Positions 1-8,346 of a stretch of 64,000 nt of DNA are shown piece after piece. The first letter of the stretch is position 1. Every line of letters starts with the position of its first letter. The notes under the pieces were generated by a model. It saw only the letters and a list, made by a program, of their open reading frames with translations, was not told where the DNA came from and made no database searches. A program made the translations under genes and the position numbers. Origin of the DNA: CAZADA01 sp964526675 (GTDB lineage Bacteria > Pseudomonadota > Alphaproteobacteria > Caulobacterales > Maricaulaceae); contig CAZGLY010000008.1 of NCBI GenBank assembly GCA_964526675.1, positions 19,564 through 83,563 on the forward strand, written 5' to 3'.

Positions 1-573
1 GGCGCGCGGCTGCAGGGCTTTGTCGGACCGGGCCATGTGTCCACCATCATCGGCGCGGAAGCCTACGAGGCCGCCGCCGAGAAATGGGCCAAGCCCATCG
101 TGATTTCAGGCTTCGAGCCGAATGATCTGCTCGAGGCGATTTGGCGGCTGGTGCGCCAGGCCAACGCCGGGGACGCGCGGGTGGAGAACGCCTTCGCCCG
201 GGCCGTGCGCCCCGGGGGCAACGCCCAAGCCCAAGCCTTGTGCGCGGAGGTGTTCGCCCTGCGCGACGCCTTCGAATGGCGCGGCCTTGGCTCCATTCCC
301 AACAGCGCGCTGCGGCTCGCGGACGCCTACGCCGCCTTCGACGCGGAGGCCAAGTTCGCGATGGATTACGTGTCGCGGCCGGACCACAAAGCCTGCGCCT
401 GCGCGGAGATCTTGCGGGGCGAAAAAGCGCCGCGCGATTGCACCGTGTTCGCGACCGGCTGCACGCCGGAACGCCCGCTGGGCTCGTGCATGGTGTCGCC
501 GGAAGGCGCCTGCGCGGCCTACTATCTCTACGGCCGGTTCCGGGACGCGCCGGACCGCGTGGCGGCGGAATGA
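1..573 (+). CDS. hypD: HypD, hydrogenase maturation Fe-S protein (C-terminal part)
   Basis: This is the last 190 residues of HypD. The frame is open from base 1, so the start lies outside the window. HypD is the cytoplasmic [4Fe-4S] scaffold that works with HypC, HypE and HypF to build the Fe(CN)2CO group of [NiFe]-hydrogenases. Family marks are GFVGPGHVSTIIG at the window edge, the Cys-rich stretch CACAEILRG...DCTVFATGCTPE, and the terminal EGACAAYY block. The stop overlaps the hypE start (ATGA at 570-573), so the two are translationally coupled. Hydrogenase structural genes are not visible and would have to lie to the left. Confidence 0.93.
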   Translation, partial: GARLQGFVGPGHVSTIIGAEAYEAAAEKWAKPIVISGFEPNDLLEAIWRLVRQANAGDARVENAFARAVRPGGNAQAQALCAEVFALRDAFEWRGLGSIPNSALRLADAYAAFDAEAKFAMDYVSRPDHKACACAEILRGEKAPRDCTVFATGCTPERPLGSCMVSPEGACAAYYLYGRFRDAPDRVAAE

Positions 574-1631
574 CCGACGCGGTCGCAGCGCCAAGTCGGC
601 TGTTCGCGCGCAAGCTCGACGTCGCCAAAGGAACGGTGGAGCTGACCCACGGCGCGGGCGGCAAAGCCTCCGCTCAGCTGTTCGAGGAGCTCTTTCGTCC
701 CGCCTTCGCCAACCCCGCCCTCGACGCCGGTGATGACAGCGCCGGCTTTGCGGGCGGCGCGCGCATGGTGATCGCCACGGACGGCCATGTTGTCAGCCCG
801 CTCTTTTTTCCTGGCGGCGACATCGGCGGCTTGTCCGTCCACGGCACCATCAACGACATCGCCATGGGCGGCGCGACGCCCCTCCACCTGACGGCCGGCT
901 TCATCCTGGAGGAGGGGTTCCCGCTCACGGATCTCAAGCGGATCGTGGACTCCATGGCCGAGGCGGCGCGCGCGGCCGGCGTCGCCATCATCGCCGGCGA
1001 CACCAAAGTCGTGGAGCGCGGCAAGGGCGACGGCGTCTTCATCACCACGACGGGCGTCGGCGTGATTCCCGACACGGTGACCGACCCCCCCGCCGCGCGC
1101 CGCGCGCGCGCAGGCGATGTGATCTTGGTCTCCGGGCCAATCGGCGATCATGGCGTCACGATCCTGGCCGCGCGTGAGGCGTTGCCGCTCTCAGCACCGA
1201 TCCAAAGCGACACCGCCGCGCTGCACGAGCTGGCCGCCGCGCTCTTGGCGGCCGCGCCGGCGCGCGTGCTGCGTGATCCCACACGCGGCGGCCTCGCCAC
1301 AGCGATCAATGAGATTTGCCGCGCCAGCGGGACTGGCGCGCTCCTGCGCGAAGCCTCTATCCCGGTGCGCCGGACGGTGGACGCCGCCAGCGAAATCCTC
1401 GGCGTCGATCCGCTTTACCTCGCCAACGAGGGCAAGATGATCGCCATCGTCGCGCCGGAGCATGCGGACGCCGCGCTCGCCGCGATGACCGCTCACCCCC
1501 TTGGCGCGGAGGCGGCGATCATCGGCGAGGTGGTGGAGGATCCCAACGGTTTCGTCCAGATGGAGACCGCGCTCGGCGGCCGCCGCATGGTGGACTGGCT
1601 GGTGGGCGATCCGCTGCCGCGCATCTGCTGA
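570..1631 (+). CDS. hypE: HypE, carbamoyl dehydratase for hydrogenase cyanide ligand
   Basis: HypE (353 aa) dehydrates the carbamoyl group that HypF places on its C-terminal cysteine, giving the thiocyanate that supplies CN to the hydrogenase iron. The protein ends in the diagnostic PRIC tetrapeptide with the acceptor Cys as last residue. The N-terminal half carries ELTHGAGGKAS and GGDIGGLSVHGTINDIAMGG, typical of the AIR-synthase/PurM-like fold it shares with ThiL. I chose ATG 570 because it overlaps the hypD stop and gives the family's normal length. It converges on lpdA with only 15 bp between the stops. Confidence 0.95.
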   Translation: MTDAVAAPSRLFARKLDVAKGTVELTHGAGGKASAQLFEELFRPAFANPALDAGDDSAGFAGGARMVIATDGHVVSPLFFPGGDIGGLSVHGTINDIAMGGATPLHLTAGFILEEGFPLTDLKRIVDSMAEAARAAGVAIIAGDTKVVERGKGDGVFITTTGVGVIPDTVTDPPAARRARAGDVILVSGPIGDHGVTILAAREALPLSAPIQSDTAALHELAAALLAAAPARVLRDPTRGGLATAINEICRASGTGALLREASIPVRRTVDAASEILGVDPLYLANEGKMIAIVAPEHADAALAAMTAHPLGAEAAIIGEVVEDPNGFVQMETALGGRRMVDWLVGDPLPRIC

Positions 1632-1646
1632 GCGGCTGCGGCGGCC

Positions 1647-3065
1647 TCAGATGTGGACGACGCGGCCGTACGCGTCGAGCACGCTCTCATGCATCATTTC
1701 GGAGAGCGTCGGATGCGGGAACACGGTCTGCATCAACTCCTGCTCCGTCGTCTCGAGCGTTTTGGCGATGGCGTAGCCCTGGATCAGCTCCGTCACTTCC
1801 GCGCCGATCATGTGCGCGCCAAGCAACTCGCCCGTCTTGGCGTCGAACACAGTCTTCACCAACCCTTCCGGCTCGCCAAGAGCGATGGCTTTGCCGTTGC
1901 CGATGAACGGGAAACGGCCCACCCGCACCTCATGGCCGGCGTCTTTGGCCTTCGCTTCGGTCAGGCCCACCGACGCGATTTGCGGCATGCAATACGTGCA
2001 TCCCGGAATGCCCGCCACATCCAGCCCGTGCACATGAGGCAACCCCGCCACGCGCTCAACCGCGGCCACGCCTTCATGGGAGGCTTTGTGCGCCAGCCAG
2101 GGCGGACCGGTGAGATCGCCGATCGCTGAGAGACCCGGCGCGCCGGTGTCGCCCTTATCATCGACCACGACATGGCTGCGCTCCACCCGCGCGCCGACGT
2201 CCTCCAGACCCAAGCCATCCGAATTGCCGACAATCCCGATGGCGAGGATCACACGGTCCGCCTCGACGACGTGGGTCGCGCCGTCCGTCGTTTGGATCGT
2301 CGCGCGCGCGCTGGCGGCGCCTTTCTCCAACCCCGTGATCGTGGCCCCGGTGAGAATCTTCATGCCCTGTTTTTCGAACTGCTTGCGGGCGAAGGCGGAG
2401 ATCTCCTCATCTTCAACCGGCAAGATCCGGTCGAGCATCTCCACCACCGTCACGTCCGCGCCGAGCGTGCGGTAAAAGCTCGCGAACTCGATCCCGATGG
2501 CGCCGGAGCCGACCACCAACAGGCGTTGCGGCATCACGTCGGGCACCATCGCCTCTTTGTAGGTCCACACCAACGCGCCGTCAGGCTCGAGCCCAGCCTG
2601 AGGGATCGTGCGCGCGCGCGCGCCCGTGGCGGCGATCACGTGCTTGGCGGTGATGCGCCGCTCCCCGCCGTTTTTGTCGCGCACCATGACCACCGGCGCG
2701 CCATTGCCGCGTTCGAGACGCGCGTCGCCGTCGATGACCTCGACGTTGTTCTTCTTCATCAGGAACCCGACGCCGCCGGAGAGCTGCTTCGCGACTTGGC
2801 GCGAGCGCTTCACCACGGCGTCGAGATCGAAGCTGAGGCCCTCGGTCTTCAGCCCAAACGCCTGGCCGTGCTGGGCGAGATGATAGACCTCCGCGGTCCG
2901 CAGCAGCGCCTTCGTGGGAATGCACCCCCAGTTCAGGCAGATCCCGCCGAGATGCTCGCGCTCGACGATGGCGGTCTTCATGCCCAGCTGCGCGGCGCGG
3001 ATGGCGGCCACATACCCGCCGGGTCCGGCGCCCACGACGATCATGTCAAAGTCTAAAGCCGCCAT
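1647..3065 (-). CDS. lpdA: Dihydrolipoyl dehydrogenase (E3)
   Basis: This 472 aa flavoprotein reoxidises dihydrolipoamide in 2-oxo acid dehydrogenase complexes, using NAD+. It has an N-terminal FAD motif (GAGPGGYVAAIRAAQLG), the redox disulfide in GGICLNWGCIPTKALL, an NAD-binding GSGAIGIEFASFYRTLG segment, and the C-terminal catalytic His in FPHPTLSEMMHE. Length is normal. It is not next to E1/E2 genes, but pdhC and pdhB occur about 57 kb to the right. Whether this E3 serves pyruvate dehydrogenase, 2-oxoglutarate dehydrogenase or the glycine cleavage system cannot be read from the sequence. Confidence 0.95.
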   Translation of the reverse strand: MAALDFDMIVVGAGPGGYVAAIRAAQLGMKTAIVEREHLGGICLNWGCIPTKALLRTAEVYHLAQHGQAFGLKTEGLSFDLDAVVKRSRQVAKQLSGGVGFLMKKNNVEVIDGDARLERGNGAPVVMVRDKNGGERRITAKHVIAATGARARTIPQAGLEPDGALVWTYKEAMVPDVMPQRLLVVGSGAIGIEFASFYRTLGADVTVVEMLDRILPVEDEEISAFARKQFEKQGMKILTGATITGLEKGAASARATIQTTDGATHVVEADRVILAIGIVGNSDGLGLEDVGARVERSHVVVDDKGDTGAPGLSAIGDLTGPPWLAHKASHEGVAAVERVAGLPHVHGLDVAGIPGCTYCMPQIASVGLTEAKAKDAGHEVRVGRFPFIGNGKAIALGEPEGLVKTVFDAKTGELLGAHMIGAEVTELIQGYAIAKTLETTEQELMQTVFPHPTLSEMMHESVLDAYGRVVHI

Positions 3066-3139
3066 CGTGATTTCCTCCGGTGCGCGGCGATCACGCCGCT
3101 ATACTGTCGTGACCCCCACCCTACATGACAGGAGCGCTG

Positions 3140-4057
3140 ATGATGTCCACCGCCGCCATCGAGGCTCTGCGCACGCCCGACGAGCACTTCGCCAACCTGC
3201 CCGACTGGCCCTATGCGCCGCGCTATATCGAGGATCTGCCCGGCTATGAAGGGCTGCGGCTGCATTACATTGACGAAGGCCCTGCGGATGCGGACGTCAC
3301 GTTTCTGTGCCTGCATGGCGAACCGAGCTGGTCGTATCTCTACCGCAAAATGATCCCGGTGTTTGTGGGCGCGGGCCATCGCGTCGTCGCGTTCGACTGG
3401 TTTGGCTTCGGTCGCTCGGACAAACCGGTGGACGACGCCGTCTACACGTTTGGCTGGCACCGCGCGGCGGGTCTGGCGTTTGTGGAGCGGATGGCTCTGC
3501 GCAACGTCTGCCTTGTGGTGCAGGACTGGGGCGGGCTGTTGGGCCTCACCTTCCCGATGGAGGCTCCTGATCGCTACACGCGCCTGCTTGTTATGAACAC
3601 GGGCCTCGGTGTAGGCGTCGCGCCGGGCGAGGGGTTTCTCGCGTGGAAGGCCTACGCGGCCAGTCAGCCGGACCTCGCGGTGGGCCCGCTGATTCAGCGC
3701 GGAACCCAGGGCATGACGGACGCCGAGGCCGCGGCCTATGACGCGCCCTTCCCCGATCAACGCTTCAAGGGCGGCGTGCGCCGCTTCCCCGAACTCGTCC
3801 CCATCAGTCCCGAGATGGAAGGCGTCGACATCTCCAAGGCCGCCGCGCGCTTTTGGTCAGACACCTGGGCGGGCGACAGCTTTATGGCCGTCGGCGCGCA
3901 GGACCCCGTCTTGGGCGTCGACGTGATGCGCGGCCTGGCGCGCCTCATCAAGGGCTGTCCGGACCCGCTGGAGATCGCTGAGGGCGGCCACTTCGTTCAG
4001 GAGCACGGGCGTCCCATCGCAGAGGCGGCGTTAGCGCGCTTCGGCCTCGCGGGCTGA
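3140..4057 (+). CDS. Haloalkane dehalogenase, subfamily I (DhlA-like)
   Basis: This alpha/beta-hydrolase (305 aa) resembles haloalkane dehalogenases of subfamily HLD-I, which hydrolyse the C-halogen bond of haloalkanes to alcohols. HGEPSWSYLYRKM (oxyanion loop) and VQDWGG (nucleophile D129, halide-binding W130) match DhlA-type enzymes. The likely second acid is D255 (AQDPVLG) and the base H284 (EGGHFVQEHG). The cap Trp equivalent to DhlA W175 aligns with G188, whereas W169 (FLAWK) is present, as proposed for mycobacterial DhmA. I took ATG 3140 over 3125 because GGAG (3131-3134) lies 5 nt upstream of it. It appears to be a single gene, and natural substrates are unknown. Confidence 0.85.
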   Translation: MMSTAAIEALRTPDEHFANLPDWPYAPRYIEDLPGYEGLRLHYIDEGPADADVTFLCLHGEPSWSYLYRKMIPVFVGAGHRVVAFDWFGFGRSDKPVDDAVYTFGWHRAAGLAFVERMALRNVCLVVQDWGGLLGLTFPMEAPDRYTRLLVMNTGLGVGVAPGEGFLAWKAYAASQPDLAVGPLIQRGTQGMTDAEAAAYDAPFPDQRFKGGVRRFPELVPISPEMEGVDISKAAARFWSDTWAGDSFMAVGAQDPVLGVDVMRGLARLIKGCPDPLEIAEGGHFVQEHGRPIAEAALARFGLAG

Positions 4058-4183
4058 TCACGCCCACCCGCACGCACCTCATCGCGTTCACCCTCAGTGT
4101 GCTGACGACAACAGTGCGGCCTCCGCGACCCGGGCACAAAGACGGTGTCGCCGGGTCGTCCGGCGATCCGCGCCAAGCCGACG

Positions 4184-4196
4184 CGGTGTGACACCG
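4184..4196. promoter_or_regulatory. 13-bp perfect inverted repeat upstream of small ORF
   Basis: CGGTGT-G-ACACCG is a perfect palindrome with a one-base centre. It lies 15 bp before the Shine-Dalgarno sequence of the small ORF at 4225. It could be an operator or a small hairpin. No factor is assigned. Confidence 0.25.
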
Positions 4197-4224
4197 GCTG
4201 ATGTCCTCAATGGAGGTAATGATG

Positions 4225-4338
4225 ATGTTGCGTAAGAAGAAGCCCGGTCACGTCGTGATGTCGCTCGTGATGAGCGGCGCGATGACCTCGCTCGTCCTCG
4301 TGGCGTGCTTTGACTCGTTCACGATGCTGGGTGTTTAG
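4225..4338 (+). CDS. Possible 37-aa lipoprotein or membrane peptide
   Basis: I do not recognise this small ORF. It has a strong ribosome site (GGAGG at 4212-4216) and three consecutive ATG codons (4219, 4222, 4225), of which 4225 has the best spacing (8 nt). The product starts LRKKKPGH, continues with a hydrophobic segment, and contains LVLVAC with Cys28, which fits a lipobox. Processing there would leave a ten-residue mature lipopeptide CFDSFTMLGV. Without processing it would be a single-span membrane peptide. It is the only coding signal in the 355 bp between the dehalogenase and hppA. Entericidin-like peptides are similar in size but not in sequence. Confidence 0.45.
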   Translation: MLRKKKPGHVVMSLVMSGAMTSLVLVACFDSFTMLGV

Positions 4339-4364
4339 CTGGGGGCGCGGCGTGCCGGCCGTGT

Positions 4365-4386
4365 CGCCAACGGGCGTCCGTTGGCG
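4365..4386. terminator. Hairpin between small ORF and hppA
   Basis: CGCCAACGG and CCGTTGGCG form a perfect 9-bp stem around a GCGT loop, 26 bp after the small ORF stop and 26 bp beyond the hppA stop on the other strand. There is no U-tract on either side, so this is a candidate bidirectional terminator or transcript-end stabiliser only. Confidence 0.4.
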
Positions 4387-4412
4387 GCGCGGCTGCCCGC
4401 GCCGCCCTCGGC

Positions 4413-6566
4413 TTACCCCGCTTGCCCCGCCAACGCGGCCAACAGCAACAAAGCGACGATGTTGGTGATCTTGATCATCGGGTTCACCGCCGGACCCGAA
4501 GTGTCTTTGTAGGGGTCGCCGACGGTGTCCCCGGTGACCGCCGCTTTGTGCGCCTCGGACCCTTTTTGGTGCACGACGCCGTCGCGGTCCTTAAAGCCGT
4601 CTTCGAACGACTTCTTAGCGTTGTCCCACGCGCCGCCGCCGGACGTCATGGAGATCGCCACGAAGAGCCCCGTCACGATCACGCCGAGCAGCATCGCGCC
4701 GACGCTGGCCAGAGCTTGCTCTTTGCCGGCCACCGCATTGATGACGATAAAAAGCACGATCGGCGACAACACCGGCAGCAACGACGGCGCGATCATCTCC
4801 TTGATCGCGGCGGTCGTCAGCAGATCGACAGCCTTGCCGTAGTCGGGCTTGTTCTTGCCTTCCATGATGCCGGGGATTTCGCGGAACTGGCGGCGGACTT
4901 CATCCACCACGGCCTGAGCCGCGCGCCCAACGGCCATCATGCTCATGCCGCCGAACAGGAAGGGCAGCAGCCCGCCGATCAGCAGCCCGACGACGACATA
5001 GGGGTTGTTCAACGCGAAATCGACGCTCACCCCATGGAAGAACGAGCCCGGCGCGGCTTCTTCCGCGAAGTGCTTGATGTCCTCGGTGTAGGTGGCGAAC
5101 AGCACCAGCGCGCCAAGGCCCGCCGAGCCGATGGCGTAGCCCTTGGTGACCGCTTTCGTGGTGTTGCCGACCGCGTCGAGCGTGTCGGTGGTGTTGCGCA
5201 CTTCGCCCGGCAGGCCCGCCATCTCCGCGATGCCGCCCGCGTTGTCGGTGACAGGGCCAAACGCGTCGAGCGCCACGACCATGCCCGCCAGCGCCAGCAT
5301 CGCCGTCACCGCGATCGCGACGCCATAAAGGCCAGCCAGGTTGTAGGTCGTGATGATCCCAAACACGATCACCAGCGTCGGCAGCGCGGTGGATTCCAGC
5401 GACACCGCCAAGCCCTGAATCACGTTCGTGCCATGGCCGGAGACCGACGCCTGCGCGACCGAGCGCACCGGCCGGAAATCCGTGCCGGTGTAGTACTCCG
5501 TGATCCACACGATCGCGCCGGTCACCGCCAAACCGAGAACGCCGCAGAAGAACAAGTTCGCGCCCGTAATGCTGCGGCCGTCGGAGGCGAGAATGACGTC
5601 GTCCAGGCCGATGGCCGTTTCCACAGCCCCCGCGATGATCGGGATCGACAACAGCGCCGTAGCGATGAAGCCCTTGTAGAGCGCCGGCATCACCGCGTTC
5701 GATTTGCCCAGACGCACAAAATACACGCCCGCGATGCTCGCAAAAATGCACCCCGCCGCGATGAGAAGCGGCAGCATGATCACGCCCGGATCGCCGCCCA
5801 GAATAAGGTCTTTGAAGAAGATGCTCGCCAGAACCATCGTCGCGGCGATCGTCACCACGTAGGTTTCAAACAAGTCAGCGGCCATGCCGGCGCAATCGCC
5901 AACGTTGTCGCCCACATTGTCGGCAATGGTGGCGGCGTTGCGCGGATCATCCTCCGGAATGCCGGCCTCGACCTTCCCGACCATGTCCCCGCCAACGTCC
6001 GCGCCCTTGGTGAAGATGCCGCCGCCCAAGCGCGCGAAAATCGAGATCAACGAGGCGCCAAAGCTCAGCCCGACCAAGCCGCCGACCACGTCGCGGCCCA
6101 CCGGCGACAGGCCCACGCCCGCCGTCAAAAACACGTAGTAGAGGCTCAACCCCAACAGGGCGAAACCCGCCACCAGCATCCCCGTGACCGCCCCGGCGCG
6201 GAACGCAATGTGCAGCCCTTCCGCCAGGCCGGTCTTCGAGGCTTCCGTCGTGCGCACATTCGCGCGCACCGACACCAGCATGCCCACAAAGCCCGCCGCG
6301 CCGGACAACACCGCGCCCAGCAAGAAGCCCAGGGCCACCCACACCCCCAGCGTCCACACGACCACGAGCAGCACGCCGCCGCCCACCATCGCGATCGTGG
6401 TGTACTGACGTTTGAGGTAGGCGTCCGCGCCCTCTTGGATCGCTTGAGCGATCTCTTGCATCCGCGCGTCGCCCGCGCTGGCGGCCAACAACGACCGCGT
6501 TTGCACCGCCCCAAAAGCGACGGCCGCCAAACCGGCGACCACGATGAAAAAGAGCGCTGAGTCCAT
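4413..6566 (-). CDS. hppA: Membrane H+-translocating pyrophosphatase, K+-independent type
   Basis: This 717-aa integral membrane protein, with about 16 predicted helices, couples pyrophosphate hydrolysis to proton export across the inner membrane. The catalytic loops are clear: DVGGDMVGKVEAGIPEDDPR near residue 190-209, DNVGDNVGDCAGMAADLFE near 216-234, and DNAGGIAEMA near 441-450. In GNTTKAVTKG the residue at position 471 is Lys and 474 is Thr. Known work on the family links Lys/Thr at these sites to K+-independent proton pumps and Ala/Ala to K+-dependent ones. It stands alone, facing left. Confidence 0.95.
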   Translation of the reverse strand: MDSALFFIVVAGLAAVAFGAVQTRSLLAASAGDARMQEIAQAIQEGADAYLKRQYTTIAMVGGGVLLVVVWTLGVWVALGFLLGAVLSGAAGFVGMLVSVRANVRTTEASKTGLAEGLHIAFRAGAVTGMLVAGFALLGLSLYYVFLTAGVGLSPVGRDVVGGLVGLSFGASLISIFARLGGGIFTKGADVGGDMVGKVEAGIPEDDPRNAATIADNVGDNVGDCAGMAADLFETYVVTIAATMVLASIFFKDLILGGDPGVIMLPLLIAAGCIFASIAGVYFVRLGKSNAVMPALYKGFIATALLSIPIIAGAVETAIGLDDVILASDGRSITGANLFFCGVLGLAVTGAIVWITEYYTGTDFRPVRSVAQASVSGHGTNVIQGLAVSLESTALPTLVIVFGIITTYNLAGLYGVAIAVTAMLALAGMVVALDAFGPVTDNAGGIAEMAGLPGEVRNTTDTLDAVGNTTKAVTKGYAIGSAGLGALVLFATYTEDIKHFAEEAAPGSFFHGVSVDFALNNPYVVVGLLIGGLLPFLFGGMSMMAVGRAAQAVVDEVRRQFREIPGIMEGKNKPDYGKAVDLLTTAAIKEMIAPSLLPVLSPIVLFIVINAVAGKEQALASVGAMLLGVIVTGLFVAISMTSGGGAWDNAKKSFEDGFKDRDGVVHQKGSEAHKAAVTGDTVGDPYKDTSGPAVNPMIKITNIVALLLLAALAGQAG

Positions 6567-6662
6567 TGCGCGATGCCCCTAAAACGCCACAACCAATGGG
6601 TGCGAAGCCCGTCTTCGGTCGGGACCCGCGCTCACGCCTGAGGCTTCAAGTGTGTGTCAGCA

Positions 6663-6678
6663 AGCGGAGTTTTCCGCT
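6663..6678. terminator. Weak hairpin downstream of the 6770-7285 gene
   Basis: AGCGGA-GTTT-TCCGCT is a 6-bp inverted repeat about 90 bp beyond the stop of the leftward gene 6770-7285, in the 203-bp gap before hppA. It lacks a clear U-tract. Confidence 0.2.
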
Positions 6679-6769
6679 CGCGCGCCGTCGGAGCCGGAAG
6701 CTGCCATAGCCCCGCACATGGTGCAACACGAGCCGGCTGTGGCCAGCGCGTGCTTTGCAGTGCGAGACG

Positions 6770-7285
6770 TCAGCGGGTCAGTCGATGGCCGCCATTGACC
6801 TGCGTGAACTTCACATCCGCCAACGCGTCCGCGGACAAGACGTCAGCGACCGCCTCCAGCACCATGGCGCGGGCGCGGTCTTCGTCCAACACGCCCTCGG
6901 CGTCGACGACGTCGCTGCGGTGCGCCGCGCGCACGATGGCGTCGCGCACCCAATGGCTGCGCTCGCGCGCGCGCCAGGGGTCTTGGCCGTCGGCCACCAT
7001 CAGCCGCATCGACACGAAGACATAGTGGCTCAGTTGGCCATCAAGGCTGACCGGCAGAGCCACGAGCGGCACGCTCACGGCCTTCGGGTCGTCTTCGATG
7101 AGAAGCGCCGCCTCAAGGTTCGAATTCGGCGTGTCCGATTCGATCGTGAAATTCGCTTTGATCAGGTTGGTCGGACCCGCGGCCGCCTTGTCGCCGCCGC
7201 CGCCGCCGCCGCCTCCGCCCGCTTGAGCCGCCGCGCCCAACAGCGCCGAGATCAGCGCCGCGCAAAGTGTCCGTGCTGTGGTCAT
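6770..7285 (-). CDS. Secreted or membrane-anchored Gly-rich protein, unknown function
   Basis: I do not recognise this 171-aa protein with confidence. It opens with a signal-peptide-like segment (MTTARTLCAALISALLGAAAQA), then a run of nine glycines, then a soluble domain with VPLVALPVSLDGQLSHYVFVSMRLMV and a C-terminal part containing RDAIVRAAHRSDVVD. The layout (N-terminal anchor, low-complexity linker, then a domain of about 130 residues) is loosely like FliL-family proteins, but that is a guess. ATG 7285 is preferred because longer versions run into thiL. It lies 23 bp downstream of thiL and probably shares its transcript. Confidence 0.7.
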   Translation of the reverse strand: MTTARTLCAALISALLGAAAQAGGGGGGGGGDKAAAGPTNLIKANFTIESDTPNSNLEAALLIEDDPKAVSVPLVALPVSLDGQLSHYVFVSMRLMVADGQDPWRARERSHWVRDAIVRAAHRSDVVDAEGVLDEDRARAMVLEAVADVLSADALADVKFTQVNGGHRLTR

Positions 7286-7308
7286 CGCGAAAGCGTGCCT
7301 GAACCACG

Positions 7309-8340
7309 TCAGAAGTGGGTATACCCCCGGCGCGCCAGCGGCACATTCTCGCCAGCATGGTTGACGAATTCCACCGTCGGCTCGCCCGCCAGAACCGCAC
7401 CGACGGCCGTTAGCGGCGCGCCCACGCGCGCAAACGCGGCCTGCGCGTGGGTTGTGTGATCGGGCGACACGCACACGAGCAGCTCATAGTCGTCCCCCGC
7501 GGACGCGAGCCAAGCCCGCGCCGCGGCGGCGTCCTCCTGCCCGCTAAGCCACGCCTGCGAGGCCGCGCTGACGGGGATCCGCTCGGCCTCCAGACGCACG
7601 GACACGCCGGACGCCTGCGCCAAGCGCTCCGCGTCCGCGATCACGCCATCCGACACGTCGAGAGCCGCGGTTGCAAACGCCCGCAGCGGGTCAATCGCCG
7701 ACAAGCGCGGCGTGGGCCGCTGATAGCGCTCCGCGAGCGCATCGCGGTGCTCCCGGGTCAACGCAGGGAGTTCGCCACGACGCGCCAAGAGGCCCAGCCC
7801 GCCGTCGCCAATCGTCCCCGTGACGAACACGCGGTCGCCCGGCCGCGCGCCCGCGCGACGCACCATCGCCCCATCCTGGAGCGCGCCAAACGCCGTCACC
7901 GCCACCGTCAACGGCCCGGGCGTTCGCGTCGTGTCGCCCCCCAGCAAGCTTACCTCGAAGAGCGCTTGATCCGCCGCCAGCCCCGCCGCGAACAGCGCCC
8001 GCCCCGCCGCATCCACCCGGTCCGGCCACGCCACGCTCAACATGTAGTGCAGAGGACGCGCCCCCTTCGCCGCCAGATCCGACAGGTTCACCCGAAGCGC
8101 TTTCTGCGCGACGCGGTCCAGCGGATCGTCCGGCAGGAAATGGACGCCCTCGCACAGCATGTCCGCCGTGATCACCAGCCCGCCGCTCGCCGCGAGCGCG
8201 TTCGTTGACAGCTCCGCGGCGTCGTCGGTCAGCGCGTACGCGCCTTCGGCGGCGGCAAGGGGCGCCAGATGGCGGCGAATGAACGCGAACTCACCCTCAG
8301 CGCCGTCACGTGACCCCGCCGGCGTGCGGTCCGCGGACAC
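7309..8340 (-). CDS. thiL: Thiamine-monophosphate kinase
   Basis: ThiL (343 aa) phosphorylates thiamine monophosphate to the coenzyme thiamine diphosphate. It shows the family's N-terminal GEFAFIRRHL, the acidic metal-binding patches LTDDAAEL and LGGDTTRTPGP, and the DVSDGVIADAERLAQASG motif. The start is GTG (8338-8340), supported by GGAGGGG 9 nt upstream inside the end of nusB. It is the sixth gene after nrdR in a co-directional operon, and nusB-thiL adjacency is common in Proteobacteria. The genes thiS and thiG occur about 45 kb to the right. Confidence 0.95.
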   Translation of the reverse strand: MSADRTPAGSRDGAEGEFAFIRRHLAPLAAAEGAYALTDDAAELSTNALAASGGLVITADMLCEGVHFLPDDPLDRVAQKALRVNLSDLAAKGARPLHYMLSVAWPDRVDAAGRALFAAGLAADQALFEVSLLGGDTTRTPGPLTVAVTAFGALQDGAMVRRAGARPGDRVFVTGTIGDGGLGLLARRGELPALTREHRDALAERYQRPTPRLSAIDPLRAFATAALDVSDGVIADAERLAQASGVSVRLEAERIPVSAASQAWLSGQEDAAAARAWLASAGDDYELLVCVSPDHTTHAQAAFARVGAPLTAVGAVLAGEPTVEFVNHAGENVPLARRGYTHF

Positions 8341-8346
8341 GGTCGC

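Noticed and set aside
141..569. N-terminal extension of the hypE frame upstream of ATG 570
   Set aside because: It overlaps real hypD coding in another frame, and the HypE family starts just before ELTHGAGGKAS.
4422..6560. 712-codon open frame on the plus strand
   Set aside because: It is an exact antisense shadow of hppA, with an improbable Arg/His/Gln-rich composition.
7192..7221. GCC-rich trinucleotide tract as a possible repeat element
   Set aside because: It is the coding sequence of the Gly-run in the 6770-7285 protein, not an independent repeat.
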